A model generated the notes under the pieces. That model saw nothing but the letters and a program-made list of their open reading frames with translations, did no database searches and had not been told where the DNA came from. From DASQFQ01 sp963811595 (GTDB taxonomy: Bacteria > Actinomycetota > Thermoleophilia > Solirubrobacterales > Solirubrobacteraceae), in NCBI GenBank assembly GCA_963811595.1, contig CAWERW010000007.1:186001-250000 (forward strand): DNA of 64,000 nt. The letters run 5' to 3'. Shown here piece after piece: positions 21,133-29,389 of the stretch. A program made the position numbers and the translations under genes. The first letter of the stretch is position 1; every line of letters starts with the position of its first letter.

Positions 21133-22076
21133 GCGCGTCAACCCCGTTTCGAGCGGCCGTCGTTCAAGCCGCCAGCGCCGGGTTCGACCGGGACAAGACG
21201 CTGGCCAAGGCTGACGCGCTCACCCGGGACGCTGCCGGCCAGGGCGCGCGGCTGGTGGTGTTCCCCGAGGCCTTCGTCGGCGGATACCCGCGCGGTTCAG
21301 GCTTCGGTGCGGTCGTCGGAGACCGCACCGAGGAGGGACGCGAGGAATACCGGCGCTACTGGGACGGCGCCGTCGACGTCCCGGGACCGGCCGTGGAGGA
21401 ACTGGGTCGTGTCGCGGCGGAGAGCGGCGTGTTCCTCGTCATGGGCGTCATCGAGCGCGACGGCGGGACCCTCTATTGCACGGTCCTCTTCTTCGACGAC
21501 GAAGGCGCGTACCTGGGCAAGCACCGCAAGCTGATGCCGACGGCCTCCGAGCGTCTGGTGTGGGGCTTCGGGGACGGCTCGACGCTGCCGGTGTTCGACA
21601 CGCCGCTCGGCAGGCTGGGCGCGGTCATCTGCTGGGAGAACTACATGCCGCTGCTGCGCATGGCGATGTACTCGAAGGGCATCGAGATCTACTGCGCTCC
21701 GACCGCGGACGCGCGCGAGGCCTGGCAGTCGACGGTCCGTCACATCGCCCTCGAGGGGCGGTGCTTCGTGCTGTCCGCCAACCAGTTCGCGCGCCGGAGC
21801 GACTACCCGGCGGATCACCCCCAGCCGGACGGCGAGCCCGACGCCGTGGTCTGCAGCGGCGGCAGCGTGATCCTCGGCCCGCTCGGCGAGGTCCTCGCAG
21901 GCCCGCTGACCGAAGGGGAGGGAATCCTGGTCGCGGACCTCGACCGGGACCAGATCGTGCGCGGAAAGTTCGACTTCGACGTCGTCGGCCACTACGCCCG
22001 GCCCGACGTCTTCTCGCTCACGGTCGACGAGTCGCCGCGATCGCCCAGCGTCAGGACATCTCCACCTCGAGCTTGA
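21129..22076 (+). CDS. Nitrilase family C-N hydrolase
   Basis: A 315-residue enzyme with the nitrilase catalytic triad: Glu47 in 'FPEAFVGGYPRG', Lys134 in 'KHRKLMPT' and Cys168 in 'AVICWENYMPLLR'. 'CWENYMPLLRMAMY' and the 'PRG' loop are characteristic of true nitrilases acting on organic nitriles (EC 3.5.5.1), as opposed to amidases. It is coupled to the VOC gene by an ATGA overlap. A nearby class III aminotransferase and SnoaL-like gene suggest a small catabolic or detoxification cluster; that is inference. Confidence 0.9.
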   Translation: MSASTPFRAAVVQAASAGFDRDKTLAKADALTRDAAGQGARLVVFPEAFVGGYPRGSGFGAVVGDRTEEGREEYRRYWDGAVDVPGPAVEELGRVAAESGVFLVMGVIERDGGTLYCTVLFFDDEGAYLGKHRKLMPTASERLVWGFGDGSTLPVFDTPLGRLGAVICWENYMPLLRMAMYSKGIEIYCAPTADAREAWQSTVRHIALEGRCFVLSANQFARRSDYPADHPQPDGEPDAVVCSGGSVILGPLGEVLAGPLTEGEGILVADLDRDQIVRGKFDFDVVGHYARPDVFSLTVDESPRSPSVRTSPPRA

Positions 22077-22353
22077 GCTCGCACATGTCCACGGACGCGC
22101 GAGTGCCCGGCGTGTCGGCGGCGTCCATCGCGCTGAACGCCTGAGCGCCGGCCTCCATGTCCTCCGCGGTCGCGAAGTACTGGAGCACCACCGCCGTTCG
22201 CTGCTCGGCGTCGTGGAGGACCTTGAGGCCGGTGCTGGGAACACCGGGCGGCGGTCCGCCGGACTCCTCGACGCGGGCCAACAGCCCTTCGATCCGCTCG
22301 GCGCTCACATCGGTGAACCTGACGACGCGTACGAACACGGCAGACACCTCCAC
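22051..22353 (-). CDS. Small alpha/beta-barrel (ABM-like) protein, 100 aa
   Basis: A 100-residue protein with 'VFVRVVRFTDVSAERIEGLL', 'GLKVLHDAEQRTAVVLQYF' and a C-terminal 'DMCELKLEVEM', the strand-helix-strand pattern of dimeric alpha/beta-barrel monooxygenase-like proteins. No catalytic residues can be assigned. A possible ribosome site (GGAGGTGTC, reading the minus strand) precedes the start. It is antisense-convergent with the nitrilase (26-base overlap) and divergent from the SnoaL-like gene 46 bases away. Confidence 0.7.
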   Translation of the reverse strand: MEVSAVFVRVVRFTDVSAERIEGLLARVEESGGPPPGVPSTGLKVLHDAEQRTAVVLQYFATAEDMEAGAQAFSAMDAADTPGTRASVDMCELKLEVEMS

Positions 22354-22399
22354 GAGTAGTTGAAGTGACCGTACCGGTCGGCCGCGTAGGCTGCCGGGC

Positions 22400-22780
22400 G
22401 TGTCTCGTCATGCCTTCCGCGCCGCCGTCGAGCGAGCCGACATGGACGCGGCCGTCGCGCTGCTCGCCGAGGACGTCGTCTTCCGCAGCCCGGCGGTGTT
22501 CAAGCCATACGAGGGCCGCGAGACCGTTACCACGATCCTCCGGACGGTCTTCCATGTGTTCGAGGACTTCCGCTACACCGACGAGCTCGATGGCGACGGC
22601 ATCGCAGCGTTGCTGTTCGAGGCGCGCGTCGGAGACCGCTCGCTGCAAGGCATCGACCTCCTGCGATCGGACGCGAACGGCCGGATCAAGGAGTTCACGG
22701 TCATGATCCGGCCGGCGTCCGGCCTGATCGCCGTCGCGGAGCGGATGGGCCCCGCGCTCGACGCCGCCGGCGTGCGCTGA
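22400..22780 (+). CDS. SnoaL/NTF2-like protein
   Basis: A 126-residue cone-shaped NTF2-fold protein. It begins at GTG 22400 ('SRHAFRAAVERADMDAAVAL'), with 'LLAEDVVFRSPAVFKPYEG' and 'VFHVFEDFRYTDEL', typical of SnoaL-like polyketide-cyclase relatives. These proteins bind small hydrophobic molecules or act as isomerases or dehydratases; substrate unknown. It is followed after 10 bases by the aminotransferase, so the two are probably cotranscribed. Confidence 0.8.
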   Translation: MSRHAFRAAVERADMDAAVALLAEDVVFRSPAVFKPYEGRETVTTILRTVFHVFEDFRYTDELDGDGIAALLFEARVGDRSLQGIDLLRSDANGRIKEFTVMIRPASGLIAVAERMGPALDAAGVR

Positions 22781-22790
22781 GCACCGCTCG

Positions 22791-24158
22791 ATGGCCGAGC
22801 TCGCAGAGATCGACGGCAAGCGGGCTCGGGCGCTGCTCGAGACCGAGAACGCCCGCTTCATCGCTGACCGACCGAGGTCGACCGCGCTGCTCGAGCGGGC
22901 CCGCGAGTCGATGCCACGCGGCGTTCCGATGTCATGGATGGACGACCTCTACGAGCATCCCCCGGTCTGGGTGTCCCACGGCGAGGGCGCCACCTTCACC
23001 GACGTGGACGGGCACCGCTATCTGGACATGTACATCGCCGACATGAGCGCGTTCTGCGGGCACGCGCCGGCCGCGGTCGTCGAGGCCGTCAGCGCTCAGA
23101 TCGCGCGTGGGAATCAGTTCCTGCTCCCGGGCGAGGACGCGATCGCCGTTGCCGAGCACCTGGCGGCCCGGTACCGGCTGCCGCAGTGGCAGTTCACCTC
23201 ATCCGCGACGCAGGCGAACACGGAGGTGATCCGCATCGCCCGCGAGATGACCGGCCGCGGGAAGATCCTGCTGTTCGACGGGAAGTACCACGGCGAGGGA
23301 GACGCCACCCTGGTCGTCCTGGAGGATGGCGAGGTCGTTCCGGAGATGCGCGGGCTGCCGGGGTGGATCACGGGCCAGGCGCGGGTGGTCCCCTTCAACG
23401 ACGTCGCAGCGCTGGAAACGGCGCTCGCGGCCGAGGACGTCGCCCTCGTCCTCGCGGAGCCCGCGATGACCAACGCCGGGTTCCTGCTGCCCGAGCAAGG
23501 CTTCCACGACGCACTCCGGCGTCTGACCCGCGAGCACGGGACGCTGCTCGCGATCGACGAGACGCACTCGCTCGTGTGCGCCTACGGCGGGCTCACCGGG
23601 AAGTGGGGACTCGACCCGGACATGCTGGTCATCGGCAAGTCGATCGCGGCCGGCGTGCCCCTCGCCGCCTATGGCATGCGCAGCGAGATCGCCTCGCTGA
23701 TCGCGCCTCCCGAGCAGTCTCGCGTCGTGTCCGGCGTGGTGGTCGGCGAGGTCTCGACCGGCGGCACGCTGTTCGCGAACGCCCTCTCGATGGCCGCCGG
23801 GCGCGCCGCCCTGCTCGAGGTCCTGACCGAGGATGCGTTCGAGCACACGGCCGCGCTCGGCGACCGGATGGCAGTCGGGCTGCGGGAAGCGATCGCGCGA
23901 GCCGGGGTCGGATGGAGCGTCACGCAGGTCGGCGGCCACGCGTACTACTTCTTCGAGCCGGCGCCGCCGAGCGACGCCGCCGGCTCGCGCGCGGCCGACG
24001 ACCCGGACGTCCGTGCCCTGATCCGCGTGTTCATGGCGAACCGCGGCGTCTGGGAATCGGGTTGGTGGCTGGGGCCGACGGTGTCGGTCGCCCACGACGA
24101 GTCGCAGGTCGACAGCTACGTCGAGCTGTTCGGTGCGTTCCTGAGCGAGGTGACCTAG
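22791..24158 (+). CDS. Class III PLP-dependent aminotransferase
   Basis: A 455-residue aminotransferase of the glutamate-1-semialdehyde aminomutase/omega-aminotransferase type. Visible are 'FTDVDGHRYLDMYIADMSAF', 'FTSSATQANTEVIRIARE' (phosphate loop), 'AIDETHSLVCAYGG' (cofactor Asp) and the PLP lysine Lys283 in 'LVIGKSIAAGVP'. The substrate is an amine or amino acid; the 'SHGEGATFTDVDG' style matches enzymes annotated aspartate aminotransferase family. Its stop overlaps the convergent glgB stop by 4 bases. Its codons look a little less GC-biased than those of glgB. Confidence 0.9.
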   Translation: MAELAEIDGKRARALLETENARFIADRPRSTALLERARESMPRGVPMSWMDDLYEHPPVWVSHGEGATFTDVDGHRYLDMYIADMSAFCGHAPAAVVEAVSAQIARGNQFLLPGEDAIAVAEHLAARYRLPQWQFTSSATQANTEVIRIAREMTGRGKILLFDGKYHGEGDATLVVLEDGEVVPEMRGLPGWITGQARVVPFNDVAALETALAAEDVALVLAEPAMTNAGFLLPEQGFHDALRRLTREHGTLLAIDETHSLVCAYGGLTGKWGLDPDMLVIGKSIAAGVPLAAYGMRSEIASLIAPPEQSRVVSGVVVGEVSTGGTLFANALSMAAGRAALLEVLTEDAFEHTAALGDRMAVGLREAIARAGVGWSVTQVGGHAYYFFEPAPPSDAAGSRAADDPDVRALIRVFMANRGVWESGWWLGPTVSVAHDESQVDSYVELFGAFLSEVT

Positions 24159-26308
24159 CGCTTGGGCGACTTCTCCGGCACCAGCCAGAGCGCGCCCATC
24201 GGCGGCAGCGTGATCTCCGCCGAGAACGCCTGGTTGTGCCACGGGATCGGCTCGGCCTCGACTCCGCCGAGGTTGCCGGTGTCCGTCCCGCCGTAGTAGG
24301 TCGAGTCGGTGTTGAGGGCCTCGACCCACTTGCCCGGCCGCGGCAGCCCGAGCCGGTACGGGCCGCGGGGCACCGGCGAGAGGTTGGCCACGAACAGCAG
24401 CACGCGCTCGCCGCCCCGGGAGACGCGCCCGAACGCGACGACGTTGGACTCCGCGTCGTTGGGCTCGAGCCACCAGAAGCCCTCGCCCTCGAAGTCGAGC
24501 TCCCATAGCGCGGGCTCGTCCTTGTACGCCTTGTTCAGATCGCGCACCAAAGACTGGATGCCGGAGTGCGCCGGGTCCTCGAGCAGGTGCCAATCCAGCG
24601 ACCGCTCGTGGCTCCACTCGGCGGGCTGCGCGAACTCCTGGCCCATGAACAGCAGCTTCTTGCCGGGGTGCGCCCACATGAAGGCGTACAGCGCGCGCAG
24701 GTTCGCGCGCTTCTGCCAGTCGTCGCCCGGCATCTTGTTGATGAGCGAGCCCTTGCCGTGCACGACCTCGTCGTGCGACAGCGGGAGGATGAAGTTCTCC
24801 GTGAACGCGTAGACGAGCGAGAACGTCAGCTCGTGGTGGTGGTAGCGGCGGTAGATCGGGTCCTGCTGGAAGTAGGCCAGCGTGTCGTGCATCCAGCCCA
24901 TGTTCCACTTGAACCCGAAGCCGAGCCCGCCCAGGTAGGTCGGCCGCGAGACGCCCGGCCACGCGGTCGACTCCTCGGCCGCCGAGACGAACCCGGGCTC
25001 GTGGGCGTACAGCACCTCGTTGAGCTCCTTCAAGAACTTCACCGCGTCGAGGTCCTCGCGCCCGCCGAACTCGTTCGGCACCCACTCGCCCGGCTCGCGG
25101 GAGTAGTCGAGGTAGAGCATCGACGCGACCGCGTCGACGCGGATGCCGTCGACGTGGTACTCGCGCATCCAGAACAGCGCGTTCGCCAGCAGGAAGTTCT
25201 TGACCTCGTGGCGCCCGTAGTTGAACACCAGCGTGCCCCAGTCGGGGTGCGCGCCCCGCCGCGGATCCGCGTGCTCGTAGAGCGCGGTGCCGTCGAAGCG
25301 CGCCAAGGCGAACTCGTCGCGCGGGAAGTGCGCGGGGACCCAATCCAGAATGACTCCGAGGCCGTGGCCGTGCAGGCGGTCGACGAACTCGCGGAAGTCG
25401 TCGGGGGAGCCGAAGCGCGGCGACGGGGCGTAGTAGCCGGTGACCTGGTAGCCCCACGAGCCGCTGAACGGGTGGTGCATGACCGGCAGCAGCTCGAGGT
25501 GGGTGAAGCCCATGTCCTTCGCGTAGGCGGCGAGCTCGTCGGCGAGCTCGAGGTACGTCAGCGACCGGTTGTCCTCCAAGGGGTTCAAGCGCCACGAGCC
25601 GAGGTGGACCTCGTAGACCGACATCGGCTCCCCCAGCGGCGAGCTCTTCGCGCGCTTCTCCAGCCACTCCGCGTCGCGCCAGACGTGCTCGGGCTTGTGC
25701 ACGATCGACGCCGTCTTGGGCGGGTGCTCGGCCTGGAACGCGTACGGGTCGGCCTTGTGGAAGCGGTCGCCGTCCGGCCCGGTGATCTCGTACTTGTAGT
25801 TCGTGCCGGCGCCGACCTGCGGGACGAACAGCTCCCAGATCCCGCTCGACCCCAGAGACCGCATCGGGTGCAGCCGCCCGTCCCAGCCGTTCAGGTCGCC
25901 CACGACCGACACCGACTGCGCGGCCGGCGCCCAGACGGCGAACGCGGTGCCCTCGACGCCCTCGTGCTCGATCACGTGCGCGCCGAGGCGCGCGTAGATC
26001 TCCTCGTGGCGGCCCTCGCCGGCGAGGTGGAGGTCGAGCTCGCCGACGGTCGGCGGGAAGCGGTAGGGATCCTCGATCCGGAACGTCCCGCCCTCGCCGT
26101 AGTCGACCTCGAGCTGGTACTCCAAAGGCAGCTTCGCCTTCGGCACCACGCCCTCGAACAGCCCGTCGGTGTCGGCGGGCTCGAGCGTCGCGACCGCCTT
26201 GTCCTTCACGTACACCGTCACGGTCTTCGCCGCCGGCCGGACGGTCCGCACGACCACGCCGCCCTCGGTCGGATGGGCGCCGCGGAAGGCGTGGGGGTCG
26301 CCGCTCAT
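24155..26308 (-). CDS. glgB: 1,4-alpha-glucan branching enzyme
   Basis: A 717-residue GH13 branching enzyme that introduces alpha-1,6 branches, the final step of GlgE-type glucan synthesis. It has an N-terminal GlgB extension, a CBM48 domain ('FAVWAPAAQSVSVVGDLNGW') and the GH13 barrel. Catalytic sites are Asp in 'VDGIRVDAVASMLYLDY', Glu in 'AAEESTAWP' and Asp in 'LPLSHDEVVHG'. ATG 26308 overlaps the maltokinase stop (ATGA). It is the last gene of the glgE-treS-mak-glgB operon. Confidence 0.95.
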   Translation of the reverse strand: MSGDPHAFRGAHPTEGGVVVRTVRPAAKTVTVYVKDKAVATLEPADTDGLFEGVVPKAKLPLEYQLEVDYGEGGTFRIEDPYRFPPTVGELDLHLAGEGRHEEIYARLGAHVIEHEGVEGTAFAVWAPAAQSVSVVGDLNGWDGRLHPMRSLGSSGIWELFVPQVGAGTNYKYEITGPDGDRFHKADPYAFQAEHPPKTASIVHKPEHVWRDAEWLEKRAKSSPLGEPMSVYEVHLGSWRLNPLEDNRSLTYLELADELAAYAKDMGFTHLELLPVMHHPFSGSWGYQVTGYYAPSPRFGSPDDFREFVDRLHGHGLGVILDWVPAHFPRDEFALARFDGTALYEHADPRRGAHPDWGTLVFNYGRHEVKNFLLANALFWMREYHVDGIRVDAVASMLYLDYSREPGEWVPNEFGGREDLDAVKFLKELNEVLYAHEPGFVSAAEESTAWPGVSRPTYLGGLGFGFKWNMGWMHDTLAYFQQDPIYRRYHHHELTFSLVYAFTENFILPLSHDEVVHGKGSLINKMPGDDWQKRANLRALYAFMWAHPGKKLLFMGQEFAQPAEWSHERSLDWHLLEDPAHSGIQSLVRDLNKAYKDEPALWELDFEGEGFWWLEPNDAESNVVAFGRVSRGGERVLLFVANLSPVPRGPYRLGLPRPGKWVEALNTDSTYYGGTDTGNLGGVEAEPIPWHNQAFSAEITLPPMGALWLVPEKSPKR

Positions 26309-27690
26309 GTTCCTCCGTTCGATTCGAGCAGCCGGGCGATGCCCGCCACCGGGATGGCGACCCAGTCGGGCCGGTTGTTGAGCTCGTAGCGGAGCTCGTA
26401 GACCGCCTTCTCGAGCTCGAAGATCGACAGCATCTTGCGCGTCGCCTCGTCTCCCGGCGGGAGCAGCGCCGTCTCGACGGCCTCGAAGTAGCCGCCGAGG
26501 AACGTCTCGCGCGCACGGTCCTCCCAGCCCTCCGGCGCGTCGACGCCGCGCAGGATGCGCGAGCCGGCCGCCGCATAGGAGAACGAGCGCAGCATCCCCG
26601 CCACGTCGCGCAGCGGCGAGCGCTTGAGCCGCCGCTGGGAGATCGGGCGCGCCGGCTCGCCCTCGAAGTCGAGGATCACCCAGCCGCGGTCGGCGAGCAT
26701 GGTCTGGCCGAGGTGGAAGTCGCCGTGGGTGCGGATCACGCGCCCCGCGGTGCCGACCGCCGCGAGCATCTGCAGGCGCTCCTGGACGTCCTGGCCGCGG
26801 CCGCGGATCGGGTCGATCGCCGGGTCGTCGGGCAGCTCGACGAAGATCCGCTCGATCTCCTCGTCGATCGTCGCGGTCAGGATCGAGATCGCCTCGGTGC
26901 TCGGCTCTTCGGGCGCGAACGCCGGGTCGGACGCCTCCGCGCCGAGCGCGGTGTGCAGCTCGCCGGTGACGACGCCGAGCGAGTGGACCTCGGCGAGGAA
27001 CGCCTCGGGATCGCTCGACAGCGCGTCGAGCGCGAGCTCCCAGCCGTCCTGCGCGCCCGCCAGGTACTCCTGCAGCACGCCGAGCGTCGCGTCCATCAGC
27101 CGCCCGTCGTACTGGAACCAGCCGGCGATCGGCGCGATGTGCGGGAAGTCGCGCTCGGACAGGAAGCGCAGCAGGTCGAGCTCGGGGTTGATGCCCGGCT
27201 CGACGCGGCGGAACGCCTTCAGGATCAGCGCCTCGCCGAACACGATCGAGGAGTTGGACTGCTCGACGCCGACCGGCCGCACGTCGACGGTCCCGCCCTC
27301 GCCCGCGCTCCCCGCCCAGCGGAACGCGAGCATCCCCTCGCCCGCCTGGACGTCGGCGCCGGCGCGCATCAGGTGCAGCAGCTCGCGCGCGTGCACCGGG
27401 TCGGCGAGCGCGTCGTAATACGTGTTGCCGCCGACCTCGGCGATCACCCGCTCCGACCAGCCGTCGGACGCCGGCCGGATGCCGATCGGCACCTGGTAGA
27501 CCTCGTGCGTCCCGGTCGGGAAGCGCGCCTCGATCAGCGCCAGCACGAGCTGCGGCGCGTCCTCGCGCAGCGTGAACGCCTCGAGCACGTTGAGGTGCGC
27601 GACCTCGCTCGCCTTCGAGCCGAACCAGCGCTGCGGCACGAACCACTCGCGCAGCGCGTCCTCGTCGAGCGGGGCGAGGAGGTCACTCAT
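26305..27690 (-). CDS. mak: Maltokinase (Mak/Pep2-type)
   Basis: A 461-residue kinase that phosphorylates maltose to maltose 1-phosphate, the donor for GlgE. The N-terminal cap has 'WFVPQRWFGSKASEV', typical of maltokinases. The kinase core contains the catalytic loop 'IRTHGDFHLGQTM' and metal-binding 'WVILDFEGEPARP'. In many actinobacteria this domain is fused to TreS; here it is a separate gene, overlapping treS by 8 bases and glgB by 4 (ATGA). Confidence 0.93.
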   Translation of the reverse strand: MSDLLAPLDEDALREWFVPQRWFGSKASEVAHLNVLEAFTLREDAPQLVLALIEARFPTGTHEVYQVPIGIRPASDGWSERVIAEVGGNTYYDALADPVHARELLHLMRAGADVQAGEGMLAFRWAGSAGEGGTVDVRPVGVEQSNSSIVFGEALILKAFRRVEPGINPELDLLRFLSERDFPHIAPIAGWFQYDGRLMDATLGVLQEYLAGAQDGWELALDALSSDPEAFLAEVHSLGVVTGELHTALGAEASDPAFAPEEPSTEAISILTATIDEEIERIFVELPDDPAIDPIRGRGQDVQERLQMLAAVGTAGRVIRTHGDFHLGQTMLADRGWVILDFEGEPARPISQRRLKRSPLRDVAGMLRSFSYAAAGSRILRGVDAPEGWEDRARETFLGGYFEAVETALLPPGDEATRKMLSIFELEKAVYELRYELNNRPDWVAIPVAGIARLLESNGGT

Positions 27691-29389
27691 CGGGCACCTC
27701 GAGGGCGGCGAAGTCGCCCGTCCGCTGATCGGGCTCGGGCTCCGCCAGCTGGAACCAGTAGAAGCCGCGCGGCGCCAGCGTGAGCAGATACGGCAGCTCG
27801 CCGATGCGCGGGAAGCGCGAGCGGCCGAACAGCTCGACCGGGTGGCGGCCCTCGTACTCGGACAGGTCGAGCTCGACCGCCTGCGCCGAGCGCGCGAGGT
27901 TGTGCACGCACAGCATCAGGTCGTCCTCGTAGCGGCGGATGTGGGCGAAGATCCGCGGGTTCGACGGCGCGAGCGGCTCGTAGGTGCCGAGCCCGAACAC
28001 CGGGTGCTGCTTGCGCAGCGAGATGAAGCGCCGCATCCAGCGCAGCAGCGAGGTCGAGTGGCGCAGCTGGGCCTCGACGTTGACCGCCTGGTAGCCGTAG
28101 ACCGGGTCCATCAGCGGCGGCGCGTAGAGCTGCGCGAAGTCCGCGCGCGAGAAGCCGCCGTTGCGGTCCCCCGTCCACTGCATCGGCGTGCGCACGCCGT
28201 CGCGGTCGCCGAGGAAGACGTTGTCGCCCATCGCGATCTCGTCGCCGTAGTAGAGGACCGGCGAGCCCGGCAGCGAGAACAGGATCGCGTTCATCAGCTC
28301 GATCTCGTCGCGGCCGTTGTCGAGCAGCGGCGCGAGCCGCTTGCGGATCCCGACGTTGATCTTCATGCGCGGGTCCTTGGCGTACTCCGCGTACATGTAG
28401 TCGCGCTCCTCGTCCGTGACCATCTCGAGCGTCAGCTCGTCGTGGTTGCGCAGGAACAGCCCCCACTGGCAGTTCTCGGGGATCGCAGGCGTCTGGGCGA
28501 GGATCTCGTAGATCGGCGTCGACTCCTCCCGCCGCACCGCCATGAACATGCGCGGCATGACCGGGAAGTGGAACGCCATGTGGCACTCGTCGCCGTCGCC
28601 GAAGTACTCGACGACGTCGGCCGGCCACTGGTTGGCCTCGGCGAGCAGCACGCGGTCGGGGTAGTTCTTGTCGACCTCGGCGCGCACGCGCTTCAGGTAG
28701 TCGTGCGTCTCCTCGAGGTTCTCGCAGATCGTGCCCTCGCGCTCGTACAGGTAGGGCACGGCATCGAGGCGGGCGCCGTCGAGCCCGAGGTCGAGCCAGA
28801 AGCGCAGGACCTCGAGCATCGCCTCCTGGACCTCGGGGTTGTCGTAGTTGAGGTCCGGCTGGTGGGAGAAGAAGCGGTGCCAGAAGTAGGCCTGCGCGGT
28901 GTCGTCCCACGTCCAGTTCGACGTCTCGGTGTCGGTGAAGATGATCCGCGCTTCCTCGTACCTGTGGACCGTGTCGGACCAGACGTACCAGTCGCGCTTG
29001 GGGTTGTCGGGGCTCGAGCGCGACTCCTGGAACCACGGGTGGTCGGACGACGTGTGGTTCATGACGATGTCGGCGATCACGCGGATGCCTCGCTGGTGGG
29101 CGGCCTCGAGGAAGTCGCGGACGTCGTCGACCTTGCCGTAGTCCGGGTGGATCGTGAAGAAGTCGGAGATGTCGTAGCCGCCGTCTCGCAGCGGCGAGGA
29201 GTAGTAGGGCAGCAGCCAGATGCAGTCGATGCCCAGCCACTGCAGGTAGTCGAGCTTCTCGGTCATGCCGCGGAAGTCGCCCGAGCCGTCGCCGTTCGCG
29301 TCGAAGAAGCCGCGGATGTGGATCTCGTAGAAGACCGCGGTCTTGAACCACAGCGGCTCGCGCTCGAACCAGTGACCGGGATCGCTCAC
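27683..29389 (-). CDS. treS: Trehalose synthase (maltose alpha-D-glucosyltransferase)
   Basis: A 568-residue GH13 enzyme that interconverts maltose and trehalose. The signature start is 'WFKTAVFYEIHIRGFFDANGD'. Catalytic Asp lies in 'LDGARLDAVPYLYE', Glu in 'LLAEANQWP' and Asp in 'LRNHDELTLEM'. GTG 29389 overlaps the glgE stop (GTGA). Together with maltokinase and GlgE it channels trehalose into alpha-glucan, or the reverse. No fused kinase domain: the maltokinase gene follows separately. Confidence 0.95.
   Translation of the reverse strand: MSDPGHWFEREPLWFKTAVFYEIHIRGFFDANGDGSGDFRGMTEKLDYLQWLGIDCIWLLPYYSSPLRDGGYDISDFFTIHPDYGKVDDVRDFLEAAHQRGIRVIADIVMNHTSSDHPWFQESRSSPDNPKRDWYVWSDTVHRYEEARIIFTDTETSNWTWDDTAQAYFWHRFFSHQPDLNYDNPEVQEAMLEVLRFWLDLGLDGARLDAVPYLYEREGTICENLEETHDYLKRVRAEVDKNYPDRVLLAEANQWPADVVEYFGDGDECHMAFHFPVMPRMFMAVRREESTPIYEILAQTPAIPENCQWGLFLRNHDELTLEMVTDEERDYMYAEYAKDPRMKINVGIRKRLAPLLDNGRDEIELMNAILFSLPGSPVLYYGDEIAMGDNVFLGDRDGVRTPMQWTGDRNGGFSRADFAQLYAPPLMDPVYGYQAVNVEAQLRHSTSLLRWMRRFISLRKQHPVFGLGTYEPLAPSNPRIFAHIRRYEDDLMLCVHNLARSAQAVELDLSEYEGRHPVELFGRSRFPRIGELPYLLTLAPRGFYWFQLAEPEPDQRTGDFAALEVPDE

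Noticed and set aside
24155..27646. Single 1163-aa minus-strand ORF over glgB and mak
   Set aside because: Only the part from ATG 26308 is glgB; upstream it is a wrong-frame reading of the maltokinase gene.
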